The notes under the pieces are model-generated. The model was not told the origin of the DNA and searched no databases. It saw only the letters and a list, made by a program, of their open reading frames with translations. The translations under genes were made by a program, and so were the position numbers. A stretch of 57,500 bases of DNA, taken from Neocallimastix lanati (nom. inval.) (lineage: Eukaryota > Neocallimastigomycota > Neocallimastigomycetes > Neocallimastigales > Neocallimastigaceae). Positions 18,770 through 33,700 of this stretch are shown in pieces. The stretch spans positions 1,867,501-1,925,000 of the forward strand of contig JACVTC010000008.1 in NCBI GenBank assembly GCA_016946835.1, read 5' to 3'. Position 1 is the stretch's first letter, and each line of letters begins with the position of its first letter.

Positions 18770-20039
18770 AAAAATTCATTAATATTATTAAAATTAAATA
18801 TTATATATAATAATAAATATCAATATTAAATATTAGAATTATAAATAAACAAAAGGAATCGTTTTTTATATTTGAAAAACTTTAAAATCAAATTTTATTA
18901 AATTGAAATATATTAAAATTTTAAACTTTGTTTTTTAACTTTGTTCTATAAATTTTTATTTAAATTAGTTGTTAGGAAAATATATTTAATAAAAAGTTTG
19001 ATTTTAATAAAAGGATAGGGATATATATATATATTTATTTTTAAAAAAAAATAATAATAAAATTAGTAAAAATAATATATTTATATTTTTTATTTAAATA
19101 ATTTTTTTATATTTTTATTTTTATGTCTTTACTTTTTTTATATGGAAAAATCATTAAGAATAAAATATATAAAATATATTAATAAAAATAAAAAATTATT
19201 AATTTATCATTCATTATATTATTTTTAAATAATAAATATAAATTATTAAAAATTAAAATAATAATTAATAGAAAATTAATGAAATAGAAGAGAATATTAA
19301 TTAGTATTATTATTCTTTAAAAAATTAGATATTAAAAAAATAATTTATTAACTAACGAAGATTTGAATAATTGTTAATATAATTAATGTTTAATGTTTAA
19401 TACTTTAAATAATTCTATTATGGCTTGTACTATTAAACTTTTTTATAATTTATTCGTTAATTAAATTGTTCTTTAAATGAAATAATAGATATAAATAAAA
19501 TTTAAATTACAAAGATTATAAGATATCACTTTTTTAAAACTAATAAAGTTAAAAAATTAGAGTTTCATTATTAGATTCCTTATGGTAATTGATATCAACA
19601 TAAATTTTCAAAAATTAAATAATTATAAAATAACACTAATGAAATGTAACTTATATTAATTATCAAAGATACTGACGACTTTGTATTTTGAAAGATTAGC
19701 AATAATAGAAGAGTCATTGATATTAAGAAAGAAATTTTGAAATAATATAAAATTAAAAAAGTATTATGAAGAGGGATAAATTATTATAATCTTATATAGC
19801 ATTATCAAATAATTATATAAAAATTATTAATTGAAATATATATATATATATAAATATATATACTATAGTGACTTTTATTTATAAAAATTCAAGAAATCTT
19901 ACTTCTATATTGTGAATATATTTGCAAAATTAATGAAATAAAAAATTTTATTTTATGGTTCAATATTATCATTAATTGAATTAAGATAATATATATTAAA
20001 AAAGTTTTTTTTTTTAAGAAGATTAGAGAAACTGTTCAA

Positions 20040-20071
20040 CCTTTTTTTTTTTAAAAAAAAAAAAAAAAAGG
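20040..20071. repeat. T-run/A-run inverted repeat
   Basis: CC, then eleven or more T, then seventeen A, then GG. It can fold as a perfect A:T hairpin with a GC clamp. Nothing around it suggests a function, so a chance homopolymer junction is likely. Confidence 0.7.
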
Positions 20072-21276
20072 ATAAAAGTTTTTATTTACAATTGGATTAA
20101 ACATTTTAGAAAAATATATTAAAGATATAGACAAAATAGAAAGTTATGCTTAAAATAAAAAAAAATTATAAACTTTCTATAAGCTTATATATAAAAAAAA
20201 GTTATATGCTTTTAGAATGTTTTAAGTAAATTATAAATTTTTCTTTGAATAATATTTTAAATACTTCAAAGAGAATATATTTCCACTAAAATTTGACAAT
20301 ATTATATTATTTTTATATATATATTATACATTTTTTATAAGAAAAATATAGATATATATAAAAAATATGAATAAAAATAATTTTATTATTATAAATAAAT
20401 AAATAAAATTAATGTAATATAATAACAAATATAATAACAAATATTACTTTTTGTGTTTGATGAACTTAAAGGACCATGTTAATATATTAAAAGAAATTAT
20501 TTTTGTTATATTTACTCGTTGTTGACACCTCTATATATCGAAGTATTTTTTACTATTCTATTTAAATATTATCAAAGAGAGCTACAAAATAAGATGTTGG
20601 TTGGTTAGGTAATTCGCTAATTGGGTATAGTTAAGTTATGTGAAGATATTAAGAAATTAATAAGTAAACTTGTGTTACACTAAACTTTATATTTTATCAT
20701 TTTATTTATCTATTTTTATAAAGTACAAATTATTATTTTTAAATTTTTATGTGTTAATTATATAATTAATATAGTTTTTATAGTTTTTAAAATAATATAT
20801 TTTAGATATATTGAAAATATAATTTTTTTATATTATAAATTTTAATATATTATTAATATGTTAAATTAATAATATAAATTATAATATTTAAATTTTAATG
20901 CTTTAATTATAAAATAAAATTTTTTGTTTGATATTGTTTATTATTAAATATTTAATTACTATTTTATTTTTTAAAATTAAAATATAATTTTATTTTATTA
21001 ATCTTAACTTTTCATATCTATATAAATATAGAATTTCATTTGCTTTTTCGACAAAAACCTGTTATTTATTTTTATTGAAAGTAAATTATTAATTATTTTA
21101 ATTATATACAAATTTTAGAATATTTATTTTATGCATATTTATCAGCTTACTTTTGATTCTTCAAAATCTTTAATAAAAATTTTTATTTCTAATATATCAG
21201 GATTGTTTCTATTATGATATCTTATAATAATTATATTTACTTTTATTTCGATTGAATTTAATTCTATAAATTCATT

Positions 21277-21660
21277 AAAATAAATAAAAATAAAAATAAA
21301 AATAAAAATAAAAATAAAAATAAAAATAAAAATAAAAATAAAAATAAAAATAAAAATAAAAATAAAAATAAAAATAAAAATAAAAATAAAAATAATAATA
21401 ATAATAAAAATAAAAATAAAAATAAAAATAAAAATAAAAATAAAAATAAAAATAAAAATAAAAATAAAAATAAAAATAAAAATAAAAATAAAAATAAAAA
21501 TAAAAATAAAAATAAAAATAAAAATAAAAATAAAAATAAAAATAAAAATAAAAATAAAAATAAAAATAAAAATAAAAATAAAAATAAAAATAAAAATAAA
21601 AATAAAAATAAAAATAAAAATAAAAATAAAAATAAAAATAAAAATAAAAATAATAATAAT

Positions 21661-21691
<31 letters not shown>

Positions 21692-21694
21692 TAA

Positions 21695-21725
<31 letters not shown>

Positions 21726-21861
21726 TAAAAATAAAAATAAAAATAAAAATAAAAATAAAAATAAAAATAAAAATAAAAATAAAAATAAAAATAAAAATAA
21801 AAATAAAAATAAAAATAAAAATAAAAATAAAAATAAAAATAAAAATAAAAATAAAAATAAA

Positions 21862-21893
<32 letters not shown>

Positions 21894-21919
21894 AAAAAAT
21901 AAAAAATAAAAATAAAAAT
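21277..21919 (+). repeat. (AAAAAT)n satellite, about 640 bp
   Basis: Over one hundred hexamer units, interrupted by short AAT blocks near 21390-21404 and 21650-21665 and by slips of one A. It sits about 50 bp beyond the VPS13 stop codon, so it may fall in that gene's 3' UTR or terminator zone. Confidence 0.97.
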
Positions 21920-21966
21920 TAGTATTGTTAAATTTAATTAAGATATAGTATAACGAAAATTAAAAA

Positions 21967-24900
21967 TTAATTACCATCGAGTGTGATTTCAGTAATTATT
22001 TTATTATTTTTTACATTAACATGTAATAATCTTTGTTCTGTTTGAATCATCATTTCATATTCCCTACTTAATTCTGTTTTATAAAATTAATAATTACTAA
22101 AATTTCAATTTTAATTATCATTTAATAATTTTAAATAAAACTAACCAATATGAGAAATATAATCCTCATCTATATATTCTCCTTTATTTAATTGATTTTT
22201 AAAGTATTGTCCTTTTGCTTCTTTTTCATTATAGGGCTACAATAGTAAAATAAAATTAAATATTAATTATATTATAATAATTATATATATTTATAATTCT
22301 TAATTATATTTACTTTTAATATTTTATTTTTTCCTATATGTCTTGGATATCGAATTCTTGAAAAGTTAAATTCATCAAGGTTAGTTGTACTTTTTAACCC
22401 TTCTGAGACATTTGATGCTAAATCAAATACACCTACTACTGGTTTTGTAAAAGCACTAAATAATATTTAATTGAAATTAATCATATGTTACAATAAATAA
22501 ATTTTCATTATTAATTTAATAATATTTACCCAACAATTCCTTTTCCAACACCTTTAATTAAACCATTAAATCCGTCTTTTTGAAGACCATTCACTGGTTG
22601 TTCCTATTAATAAAAATATTTTGTTATATTATTAAATAAATATTGGTTTTGTAAAATAAAGTATTAATATTTGATATTTGTACTTACAACAACGCCACTA
22701 ATAGCACTAACTACACTTTTTCCTAATTGAGTTGCACCAGATGATATACCACCAATGGCATGCTTTGGTTTATTTCTAATTTAGTAGAAATATAAATTTA
22801 ATATTTTTATTTAATTAATATTAAATGGAAATATATTATTTCTTATTATTATTTTTAACATACTTTACTGACATTTGCCTCTGTAAATAAAACTTTTAAA
22901 ATGAAATTAATTTAATATTAAAATAATATTAAAATTTTATTATTTTAATAATTTTTTATTATTATATATTAGTAATAATTAAATTTTTATATATATTCCA
23001 ACCTTTTGATCCATTGTAGCTACTGATAAACCTTTTCCTACACTTCCAGTTATTTGAGAAACGGATGAACTTATACTTGAAATTGTTTTTAATGCAAATT
23101 TTCCAGTACCCTGTTAATTTATTTAATTTTAATTTATTTACTATTTATTCATATAATTATTATTATAATTATTATAAGTATTTAATTATTTACAGTTGCT
23201 ATTCCAATTCCGATATCTTGTGGGCGATCACCACTAAATCCTTTGATTGGCTCATAAAATATATCATATACACCTGAACTTATACTATTAAATAGATTTA
23301 CAGGATTACCAATTAAATCGGCAGATCCTAAAATTTTATGTATTTGCCCTAGAATTTCCTGTGAATAATGCGTTTTTATCAAATTAAAAAGATGATTTGT
23401 ATCAACTGTTGGATGTTCTAATATTAGAGCATCTAAAACGAGGGGTGCATTATGTATATTTCCAATAGCCATTGTTAAAATATCGGCTAAATATGTAAAA
23501 ATATTGATATTACTATTATTATTTCTATTAATGTTTGATTCCGTTGAATTTTCAAGAACTTCAGAATAATTTACATCTGAATCTACATGTTCAGCTCTTG
23601 CAAAAGAAATGTTAGCTTTAATTGGTTGCAATTGAAATACTTCAAAGTATAATTTATTATTATCTTCAAATATCATATTACTGATATCTGATTGTTCATC
23701 ATTAAAATTATTATTAATATTTTTCTTTTGCAAAGAACTAAAATTCATAAATTCAATTAATGAATATAATAATTCCTCATCAAGTTTTAATGAAAATTCT
23801 TGAATTAATGAATTAAAATATTCAAAATAATTTAAACCATATTTTGAACTTTTGCATTTTGAAAAAGATAATTTAATAATAGGAAGTATTTCTTTATTAT
23901 TATTATTATAATGCATTACTGGACATAAAATTACATCTTCTAATGCATTATAGAGTTGATTATCAAGTTGAATATATTTAATTGTCATTTTAGCTTTTTG
24001 AAAAAGTTCTTCTTCTTTAAACTCTAATACAATATCTTTCATTGATAAATATAAAAATTCTTTAATTTCATTATTAATAAATGAAATACCTATATCTGAT
24101 AATAAAATATTTAAATTAAACTTTTGTATATTTTTAGTGTTTTCAACTTTTGTGATTTTTTTATTAAGGGTACTAATTTCCTGAATTTTAATAATTAAAA
24201 TTGGTCCTTCATAACTTTTCTGAATAATAATATTCCCTAATGATCTTTTCTCTTTAATTATTTCAATTGGTGCATTTTGTTTAATATCTAAAATATTAAT
24301 CTCAAATTTCATTCCATAAATTTCCATTATAATAATTTTTGATGGATCACAAGGATTATCTAATGCAAAGGAATTACAATTATTAGGTAAAATTTTGTAT
24401 CTTTTCTTCGCGTTCTTTAAGTATATTAATATATTTTATTTAAATTATAATAAAATTAAAAATTCTAATTATTATAATTAAAATTATTTTAATTATTTTA
24501 AAAATTATATTATTATTTACCTTTTGATAAATTATTATTTCATCCTTATATTCATTAATAATTTTTATTGGCCATATTAATGCTTTTGTTAATGAAATAT
24601 AAATAGTAGCATTTTTTAAAATAATACTAACTTTGATTAAGTCTTCCTTACAATAATTAGTTCTTATTAATTTTAAATAATAAGTTCCAATACTATCAAT
24701 ATTTATTAAAGATGTCCATTCATTTTCTTCATTTAATAAACGTAAACATATATTCTTTTTCTTTGTATTCAAAATTTTATTAAGATATATACTTGAAAAA
24801 CCTTTAATTTTGTATTCATATTGACTTTCATCTTGCTTTATTAGTAAATCATCTTCTAAATTATTAATTATTATATATCTAGGAGAAATTGTTACAATTT

Positions 24901-27900
24901 TAACTTTATGATATTTTCCCTGACTTTCAGTAACATTAACACCTAACTCAATTTTATTATTATTTGCTAATGGAATATCTACATTGTACGAACCTCCAAC
25001 TGCTTCAAAACTAATAGGTCTACTTAACTCTGAACTAGAAGTTTTTAAATATACTCTATTAGAAATAAATTGATTATTATATGAAAAGAGGTTAGGAACT
25101 AATTTTCCAATTACACATTTATTTAAAGGTAAATTATTTAATGTAGTATTAGTATTTATAATTTTTTTAGGTATAATAGTAATATCTAATTCACTTTTAT
25201 TATATATTATATACGGACTCATAATTGAAATTCTTTTGGTTCCAGTTTTTAAATTTAAATAAATAAGGGTTAATTTTAATTCAAATCCAGCTGGATTGTA
25301 CAATATAATATATTTATCAGTAGAGCCAAATTTATTATTAATTATACATTTTTCTTTTTGTTGAAAATCAATAATATCAATACTAAGACTTAAATTATTA
25401 TTAGTATTACATTCATATATTGAATAACTTTTTTCTGGGTAAATAAAAGAATCAATTAATACATTCTTATTATTATCAGCAATTACATCAAATTTTAATG
25501 AACATGGTAATAAATTTTCAATTTCAAATGGTGGTACTATTGTAAATATCATATTTAAATGTTTTTGTAATCTATTTTTAGTAGTTTCATTATATATTTT
25601 AAAATAAAACATGTTATTATTATTTATAGTACTACTACAATTTAAATCTATAGTATTTGCTTCTTCAAAATTATTCCAATTGAATGCTTCATTACACCAA
25701 TTATACAATTTATCTTTTTCATCTTTTGGTCTTACTTTTATTCTTCCATTAAATGTATCTGTTATTGGAATATAAAAATCCTCCATAGGTCCAACACTAT
25801 ATTGAGTTGTCTTATAATTAAGAATTAAAATGTCTAAATTTAAATTTGTTCTATTTCTTAGAATTGATGAAGATCTAAATGTAACATATTTAATATTCTC
25901 AATAACTTTAATATCAACTACAAGTACATATATAATATTTATTACAGGTCTTAATATATAAGAAATTGTTTTTTCTTGATCAACAGGAATGGATTTTATT
26001 GTTTCCCATAAATCTGTTTTAATCTGAATATTTAATTTATTTTCTATAATTTTTTCTCTTTCACGCATTTCTCTCCAATTGGTAAATTTTATTTTTAATT
26101 CATCATTATTTTTTAATTCAACTAATTTTATATCTAAATTTGCTTCTTTACTTTCTGTCCATATAATAATGTCACTTCCTGTCCTATTTCTCAAAATATA
26201 TGGATATGTTTCAATTTTACGACTTTCAAGATTACGATTTTTCTTGTTATTTAAATTTGAAATTGTATTTAATAAACTATTTATTGTATTATGGCATATA
26301 TTAATATTGAGTTTATCTTTTGTAGTTAAATCACAATTAAATTCTGAATTTGCGTCTTGTCTTTTTATATTTACATCAAGTTTCCATGGTTCAACAACTG
26401 GTTCCCAATGTGAATTTTTTATATTAAAGAAATTTAATTCTATTGGTAGAGTCACTTGAGCATCCAAAGAAGTTGACCAATTTTCAAGAGTAAAAGTAAA
26501 TTCATCTATTTTTCCATCAAGAGTTTGAATATGAAGTCCTTTTATATCATCGATTAAAATTACATGAATTCCTTCACAATGCAATAAAAATTTTTCTTGT
26601 CTCATATTTAAATTTGAAGACTGATTCAAATTTTTATTTTTATTATTTATTAATGTTTTATTTTTTTCGCTTGAATTAGAATTTTTTAAATATTTATTCA
26701 TTTTGCTATAAATTTTTTCAAAAAGAAAAAAATCCCAGTATGATATTCTTAATTCCAAGAAACTAAGATGTAATTTTAGTTTTAATAAATGATCTGATAT
26801 GGAATCTCGGTTCTCAATTGAAATCATTATATTAAAATTAGAAATTAATCTTAATGACGTGTTTTCTCTATCTTCAAAATCACATAGAAATGCACCTTGA
26901 TTGAAATTTAATCGTATAAATTAAATATATCATTCATTATTAATTAATAATAATAATAATAATAATAACAATAATAAATAAATAAATAAATAAATAAAAA
27001 TTAAACAAAAAATAAATAAATAAATATATATATATATATGTAAAACAATATCATTTATTATAATGATTTATATTATTGATATAAATACCTATTTCTTCTA
27101 CATAAAATTCTGTAATTTCATTATCCAAAATCTTTACTTTTGATGCAGATAAAACAACAGCTTCGGTATTATATAATTCATAATTTTCTAATAATATTAT
27201 TTCTGGATTATTAACTAAAATATTTAATCTTATTTTTTCCTTATTTTCAATATTATTATTTTCATAATTGAATTCATTATTTTTAATGGGTGATGAATTT
27301 TCGTTTTCATTTTTATTATTTTTTTCATTTGATATTTTTTCTTGAATATTAATAATTGAAACATTCATTGGATTTAAGAAAAAGTCCTTTAATTCGAATA
27401 AAGTATTTAAAGCAAATATAATTTTTGGATTATTTAATTGGATTTTTAATGAAGAATCTTTATTATTACATCTTTTGAAATTAATATAAGCTAATTTTTT
27501 TTGATTTTCCAGGGATTCCTCAACAGACTTCGATGAAACAACCATTTTTGGAATAATTTCACGATATGCACATTTATGATTTAAACATATGTCATTCATT
27601 GATAATGACGTTATATCAGCTTCTATATTTATATCGTTATTATTGGATATTGTTATACTAACTTGTGATCTATCAATCTGGAATGATGTATGACCAATTT
27701 CTTTTAAGTCAATAACACCATATGCATCACCTAAGAACGTCTCCAATTTAATAAGAGGAATTTTCAAATACATATAAAACTTTTTATTATATGAATTATC
27801 ATCAGTCTTAATATAATTTTTATTTTCTAATATTTTATTATTAATTGTTGAATTTAAATGTATATTATTATGTGAAATTGATTTAAATAAATTTTCATCA

Positions 27901-30685
27901 TTTTTTATATAAGAATTATATAAATTACTTAATGATGATTTTTTATTATCTTCGTTAAATTTAAATATACTATGATATAACTCAATAATGTAAAGATATT
28001 GTTTTTCTGTTAATTGAATATTAATTTCATTAACTTTACTAATTACCTATAATTATTCATAATATTTTTCAATAAGTATATTATTAGTTTTAATATAATT
28101 ATTAATAAAAAAAAATTATTATTTAATAATATATAATATTTATATACTTCTATTCTTGGAACATCATAGTCTCTAATTATGTCAGAAATTGTAATTATTA
28201 GATTTATATTAAAATCTTTCAATATTTGCAATATTTGCTCATTATTTTCAAAATAATAATGTGAAAAAGCTTTTATAGAATTAATACCAATATTAAATTT
28301 ATTAGGAATTATGTTTTCCATGATTGCATTATTATGGATATTTTGTGGTGAATTATTTAAAGATTCATTCTTAATACAAATTTCCCCTAAATATATCTTT
28401 AAACTATCTTTTATTTTTAAAGAACTTTCTGGAAATTCAATAATAGGTGTTTGAACTTCTATGTCAACAACTATTTTACTTGTATTTTCTTTAATTTGAG
28501 ATGCGGATTGTATAGCTTGATCTTTTGCAGTTTCAAAGAGCTCTTTCATTTCATTAAAAAATTCATACAAATCAGTAATTAAAGGGCTCAAATGAGTATA
28601 ATGAACGGTATCGCCACGTAAAAATAAATTAATATCATATCCTGGATAATTTTCTTTATCAAATGGATCATATTTAATAAATTTAAAGTCTAGTGCTTTA
28701 TTTCCTTTTGTACTTAATAATTCATAATAATGTCTGCCATTTTCTATCCTTTGAACATTATCTACAATTAATATATCTTCTAATTGACCTGTAACATATA
28801 ATTTATGCTGTTGTGTATAAATTGTAATTTCTCCAGAATGTACATTACATGTTGCAATTTTGAATTTACCATTATTTGCAATTAAATTAATAGCTTTCAA
28901 AGATACTCTTATAAGCATTGTATTACTATTATTTAGATGTGGCGATTTATCAATATTATGAATAACTTCATTTTGATTATTATTTTTTAAATTATTATTA
29001 TTAACAAATGTTCTCATTATAAACACATACATCTCCATTACATTTTTAGTTGAAATATATAAATCTAATGCTGCAAGATTAAAATCTATTCTTCTTTCAA
29101 TTCCATGATATTTCATTAAATATTCCGGTGAGTTTGGTCTTACATCAAAATATTCAATTGATACTAATGGTTTTTCTTGGTTTAACGTTGCATTATTATC
29201 AGGATTAGAAGCAACTAAGATTTTTCTAAATTCAGAATTTAATTCCTGTGAACTATCATCTACAATAATATTTTCAATTTTAGTAATTATTTTTGTGTCA
29301 AATAAACGTTTAATAAGAACAAAATTTGTATTAATGAGAACCATATTAGCTAATAATTTAACATTATCACTTTCTTTAATATGTTCTCCAACTTTAACAT
29401 TTATTTTCCTAATATTGAAATTAAATTCTAAATCAGATATTGAATAAAAGTCTGTTTCATTTCTCTTAAATTCTTCTTTACTATCGAAAAATTCATCATC
29501 TTCAGAAAAAATTGAATTTGTTTCATCTGTTATTAAATTAAAGAACGATAATTTTGACGATGTATAATTTTCAACTTCAGATACATTATTTTTATTAAAT
29601 AATGATAATATATTTGACATTGTATTCTTAAATTTTTATTAAATTGTAATACATATTTTTAAAGAAAGATAAGAAAGACTTATTTTATATTATTAAATAA
29701 ATAAAATATAATCTATAAATAAATAATACTAACCATTAAAATTGTATATTTTTCGTCTGTAAAATTTAACACTAACTCATTTAAGTTACCATTAATCTTA
29801 CATTGCGGTAAATCTGTATTGTTCTTAGGTAGAATACAACTTTCCAAAATAAAAGAAATATTTGTATTTTCAATAATATCATAATTTGCTAGATTTGAAC
29901 TTGTTGCAATATCTGTTTCGAATTTTTCAAATGATTTTCCTGCTAAAATCTATTTTATATAAAATATTATAATAATAGTATTTTTTTGTTTTTCATTTTA
30001 TTCATAATAAAATATAATTAATATTATAATATTTATAAAAATATAAATTAAATTTTAAGTATAAATTTTATATATTACTTGAACAGAATTAAGTTCTATT
30101 TGAAATTTATCATAGATCAATGAATTTAATGTTTTTTCTTCATCATTAGTTAATATTTGACCTATTTTATTTTGCAAAAATTCTTTCGTTTCCTTATCAA
30201 TCATATTACTTTTTATAATTAATTTACCAGCATCCATAATTAAAAAGTCTGTGCAATCTCTATATAATATTTTTAAAAAATTTTTAATTAATTCGTTTTT
30301 TTCTTTTAAATAATTATATTAATATTTAAATATTGAGTACTTCTGTTTAAACAAAAATATAGGAGCCTCAATATCAATTTTCAAATCAAACGTTTTGCGA
30401 GTCATTAATAAATAATCTAAGCCTGCCCTTGTCTGTGATTTAATTTTTTCAAATGTAGTTTCTGCTACATTCTAAAAGTGTATATATTTTCATTAAAAAA
30501 TTAAAAGAACAAATAAATCAAATAATATTATATATATATATATAATTTTAATGAATGATAAATTATAAAATTTGATTATTATTATTATTATTATTATTAT
30601 TATAATTAGAATTACTATTATTGTTAATTATTATTGTTATTATTATTATAATTATTATAACTATTATTATTATAATTAGAATTAC

Positions 30686-30716
<31 letters not shown>

Positions 30717-33700
30717 TACTTTCACAGTTATTAAAATTTCTGGCTGAATTATTGGTCTTGATACAAATTTAATAAGATTATCTATTATATCATAATTGTA
30801 ATTTACTTGTAATGGTTTCATTTCAACTAACAATGAACAATCAATGTTTTTATCGATTGGTTTATTTTCGAAAGAAACATGTAAAAATATTGATTCTTTT
30901 GTATCCTTAATATCTCTTTTACAATTAAATTAATATAAATTAAAAAATTATAACTATTAATTTTAAAATAATAATCACTTAATAATATATTTTATACAAT
31001 ACCCTTCAATAATACTTTTTGTATTTTTAGCTTTAATTAATTCAGAAAATATTGAATTATTATTTATGCTATCTTTTAAAATAAAATTACCAATCTTAAT
31101 ATCAGTTTTAAGAGATGTTGGCCTTTGTATTAAATCGAGAATACAATTATCCATATTCGAATATAATATATTTATTGGTACTTCACTATGTGGTTGTTGA
31201 ATTAATGTTAAGGAACCACGTTTTAAATTAAATACTAAATTTAACATGATAAACTATTTATTTTTAATTAATTAACTATTAATGAATTATATATATATTA
31301 TATTCAAATTAATAAATAAATTTACATCTAATGGTAAGTCCTCTTTTCTTAATTCAAAATCTGGATCAAAATCAATTGCCTGATATATTAATTTAATATC
31401 TTCATCAGTTAAAATCTGAATTTCCTAATTTATATATTATTAATAATTAAATATAACTATGAGCAATAAATAATTATAATATAATAATAAATATAATAAT
31501 AATAAATATAATAATAATAATAATTATAATAATAATTATAATAATTGAAACAATAATATTTGAATTATTATTTTAAATATAAACCTCTTTTGATTCGTTT
31601 TCTTGTTTATTCCACCAGCTTTTTAACCAACTTTTTTTTTGAATATTAGTTTGCTGTAACTGCTTAAGATTAACTATACCAATTATTTATATAAATTTCA
31701 TTTAATATTTTATTTACGTTTGATTTCAATAATTTTAATGATATATTTTATAATATACCTGAATTATTCGTTTTTAATATACTTTTTGTTAGATTTCTAT
31801 AATATTTAATATCATCAAATGATAATTTTTTTTCTAAATCCTTTAATTCTTCTTGAATCTATAATTAAACTATTATTTTAATGACATTAAGATTTATATT
31901 AAAATTAATTAGTAATAATATTACTTACAGTTTGATTAACATTTCCTAGTAATATTTTTTGATATAATTTTATATATAATCGTCGATCATCTCTACGTTC
32001 TTTAAAATAAGCCCAGGAAAATTTACGATTCTTTTTATGAATTTCATGGAGAACACAATTTCCTATATATAATAGTATAATAGTAATGATAAAACAATTA
32101 AATAATAAAATTTATATGAAAAAAGTTTTTTAAATATTAAAAATTAATTTACCAAAATATTTAAACCATTCAAGTGGATGAGATTTAGGTGTCATAGTTC
32201 GTGGAGGTCTAAATTTAAGATACTAGATAAATTTTTAATTTTTTAATAGATTATTCTTTTATTTAGATATATGATATTTCAAAAATGTATTAATATATAA
32301 AAGATTTATTAATACTTTTTCATGTTTTTTAAAATTTGAAATATTTTCAATTAATAACCAAATATTTTGATATTGTTCTTCATCAATAATTAATCCAAAT
32401 TCCTCAAGAATAATGCTTATTTTTGTCATAAGTCGATTAACGTTTGTGTTTTTATTCATCGAAAGCTTTAATTTAATTTAATAAATTTAGAATTTATCTT
32501 ATTTAAAATATTATTATATTACATTAATAATTAATAATTAATACCTTTCCTGTTCCAGAAACTGGTTTTAATATAAATTGAATAGAAGTAGTACTAAAAT
32601 CAATTTTCTTAAAAGTAATAAATAATATAAATTTCATTTATACTTTAGGTAAATATTAAATGTAGTTTATACTATATATTTAAAATTTACCATCATTTCA
32701 AAAAAATCATATGATTCCCTATTTGAAAACATTTCAGAATTTGTATTCCAATACATTGATAATCCCTCTAAACTCAATAACTATATTATTAAATCAATTG
32801 AATATGATTAATAGATAGTTATTACATTTTACACTTTTATAATTATTATTTTACCTTATATGTTGTATTACTTTCTTTAATAAATCCTTTTTTCCACTGT
32901 TCATTGCTAGAACAAGCCGCCAGTTGAGAAATTGTAAGGCCAATTGAAAATGGAGACTAATATAATTTTGAGTTAATATATATTATTTAAAATTTACACA
33001 TTAAAAAATATAATTAAAGATTTATAAAATATTTTACTTCAGGATTGCTGTGTTGATCCTCATAACGAATATGAATATTACTTATTGATATTTGTAAATT
33101 ATCAATAATTTTTGCCATAAGTTGGGTCATATAAGTTTCTTGCTTTTCTTTTATAAAGAAATTAAAGTTTTTTTTAAAAATTGTAATTCTATATTATCTT
33201 TCAATTTCTATTTGTATATAAAAAAAAATATTTTTTATAGTATTATTATACTCACCATCACTATTTTTCATTTCAAATTCCTCCAATTCCATTCTTTTAA
33301 TTTTTTCAAATTTATGCCTAAGAAGCTCTTGTTTTTCCAATTCCTCATTATACTAAAAAAAAAAATAAATAATAAATAATATATCTATTAAAATACTATT
33401 TCATATTCATTATTTAATAATACCTCAGTTTCTGCTTTTGGAACTGCCAATAATAAAACATCCTTTATATGTAAATTAACTGGGGTATTCTTGAAATCTG
33501 ACCATGAAAAATTTAACACTAATTCACCAAGAAACCCTTTAATTTTAAAATTTATTGAATGTAAATATTATTTATATTATAATATTTCAATATAATCTAT
33601 TACATTTAATATATATATAAATATATTATTTACCTTCAAAAACATCAATTGGTAAATCTAATTCATTTAAAGCATCTTTTCTTAATCTTAAATTTTGTAA

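Larger units (their letters stand above)
18086..21966. other. 3.9-kb gene-free region between the giant gene and the VPS13 3' end
   Basis: It contains long A tracts (about 18444-18494 and 18724-18766), a T11/A17 inverted repeat closed by CC and GG at 20040-20071, and a large AAAAAT satellite. Small patches with fewer homopolymers at about 19560-19745 and 20450-20690 give only interrupted reading frames. They could be gene relics or an RNA gene, but I recognise none. The promoter of the giant gene should lie at the left end, just above 18085. Confidence 0.6.
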
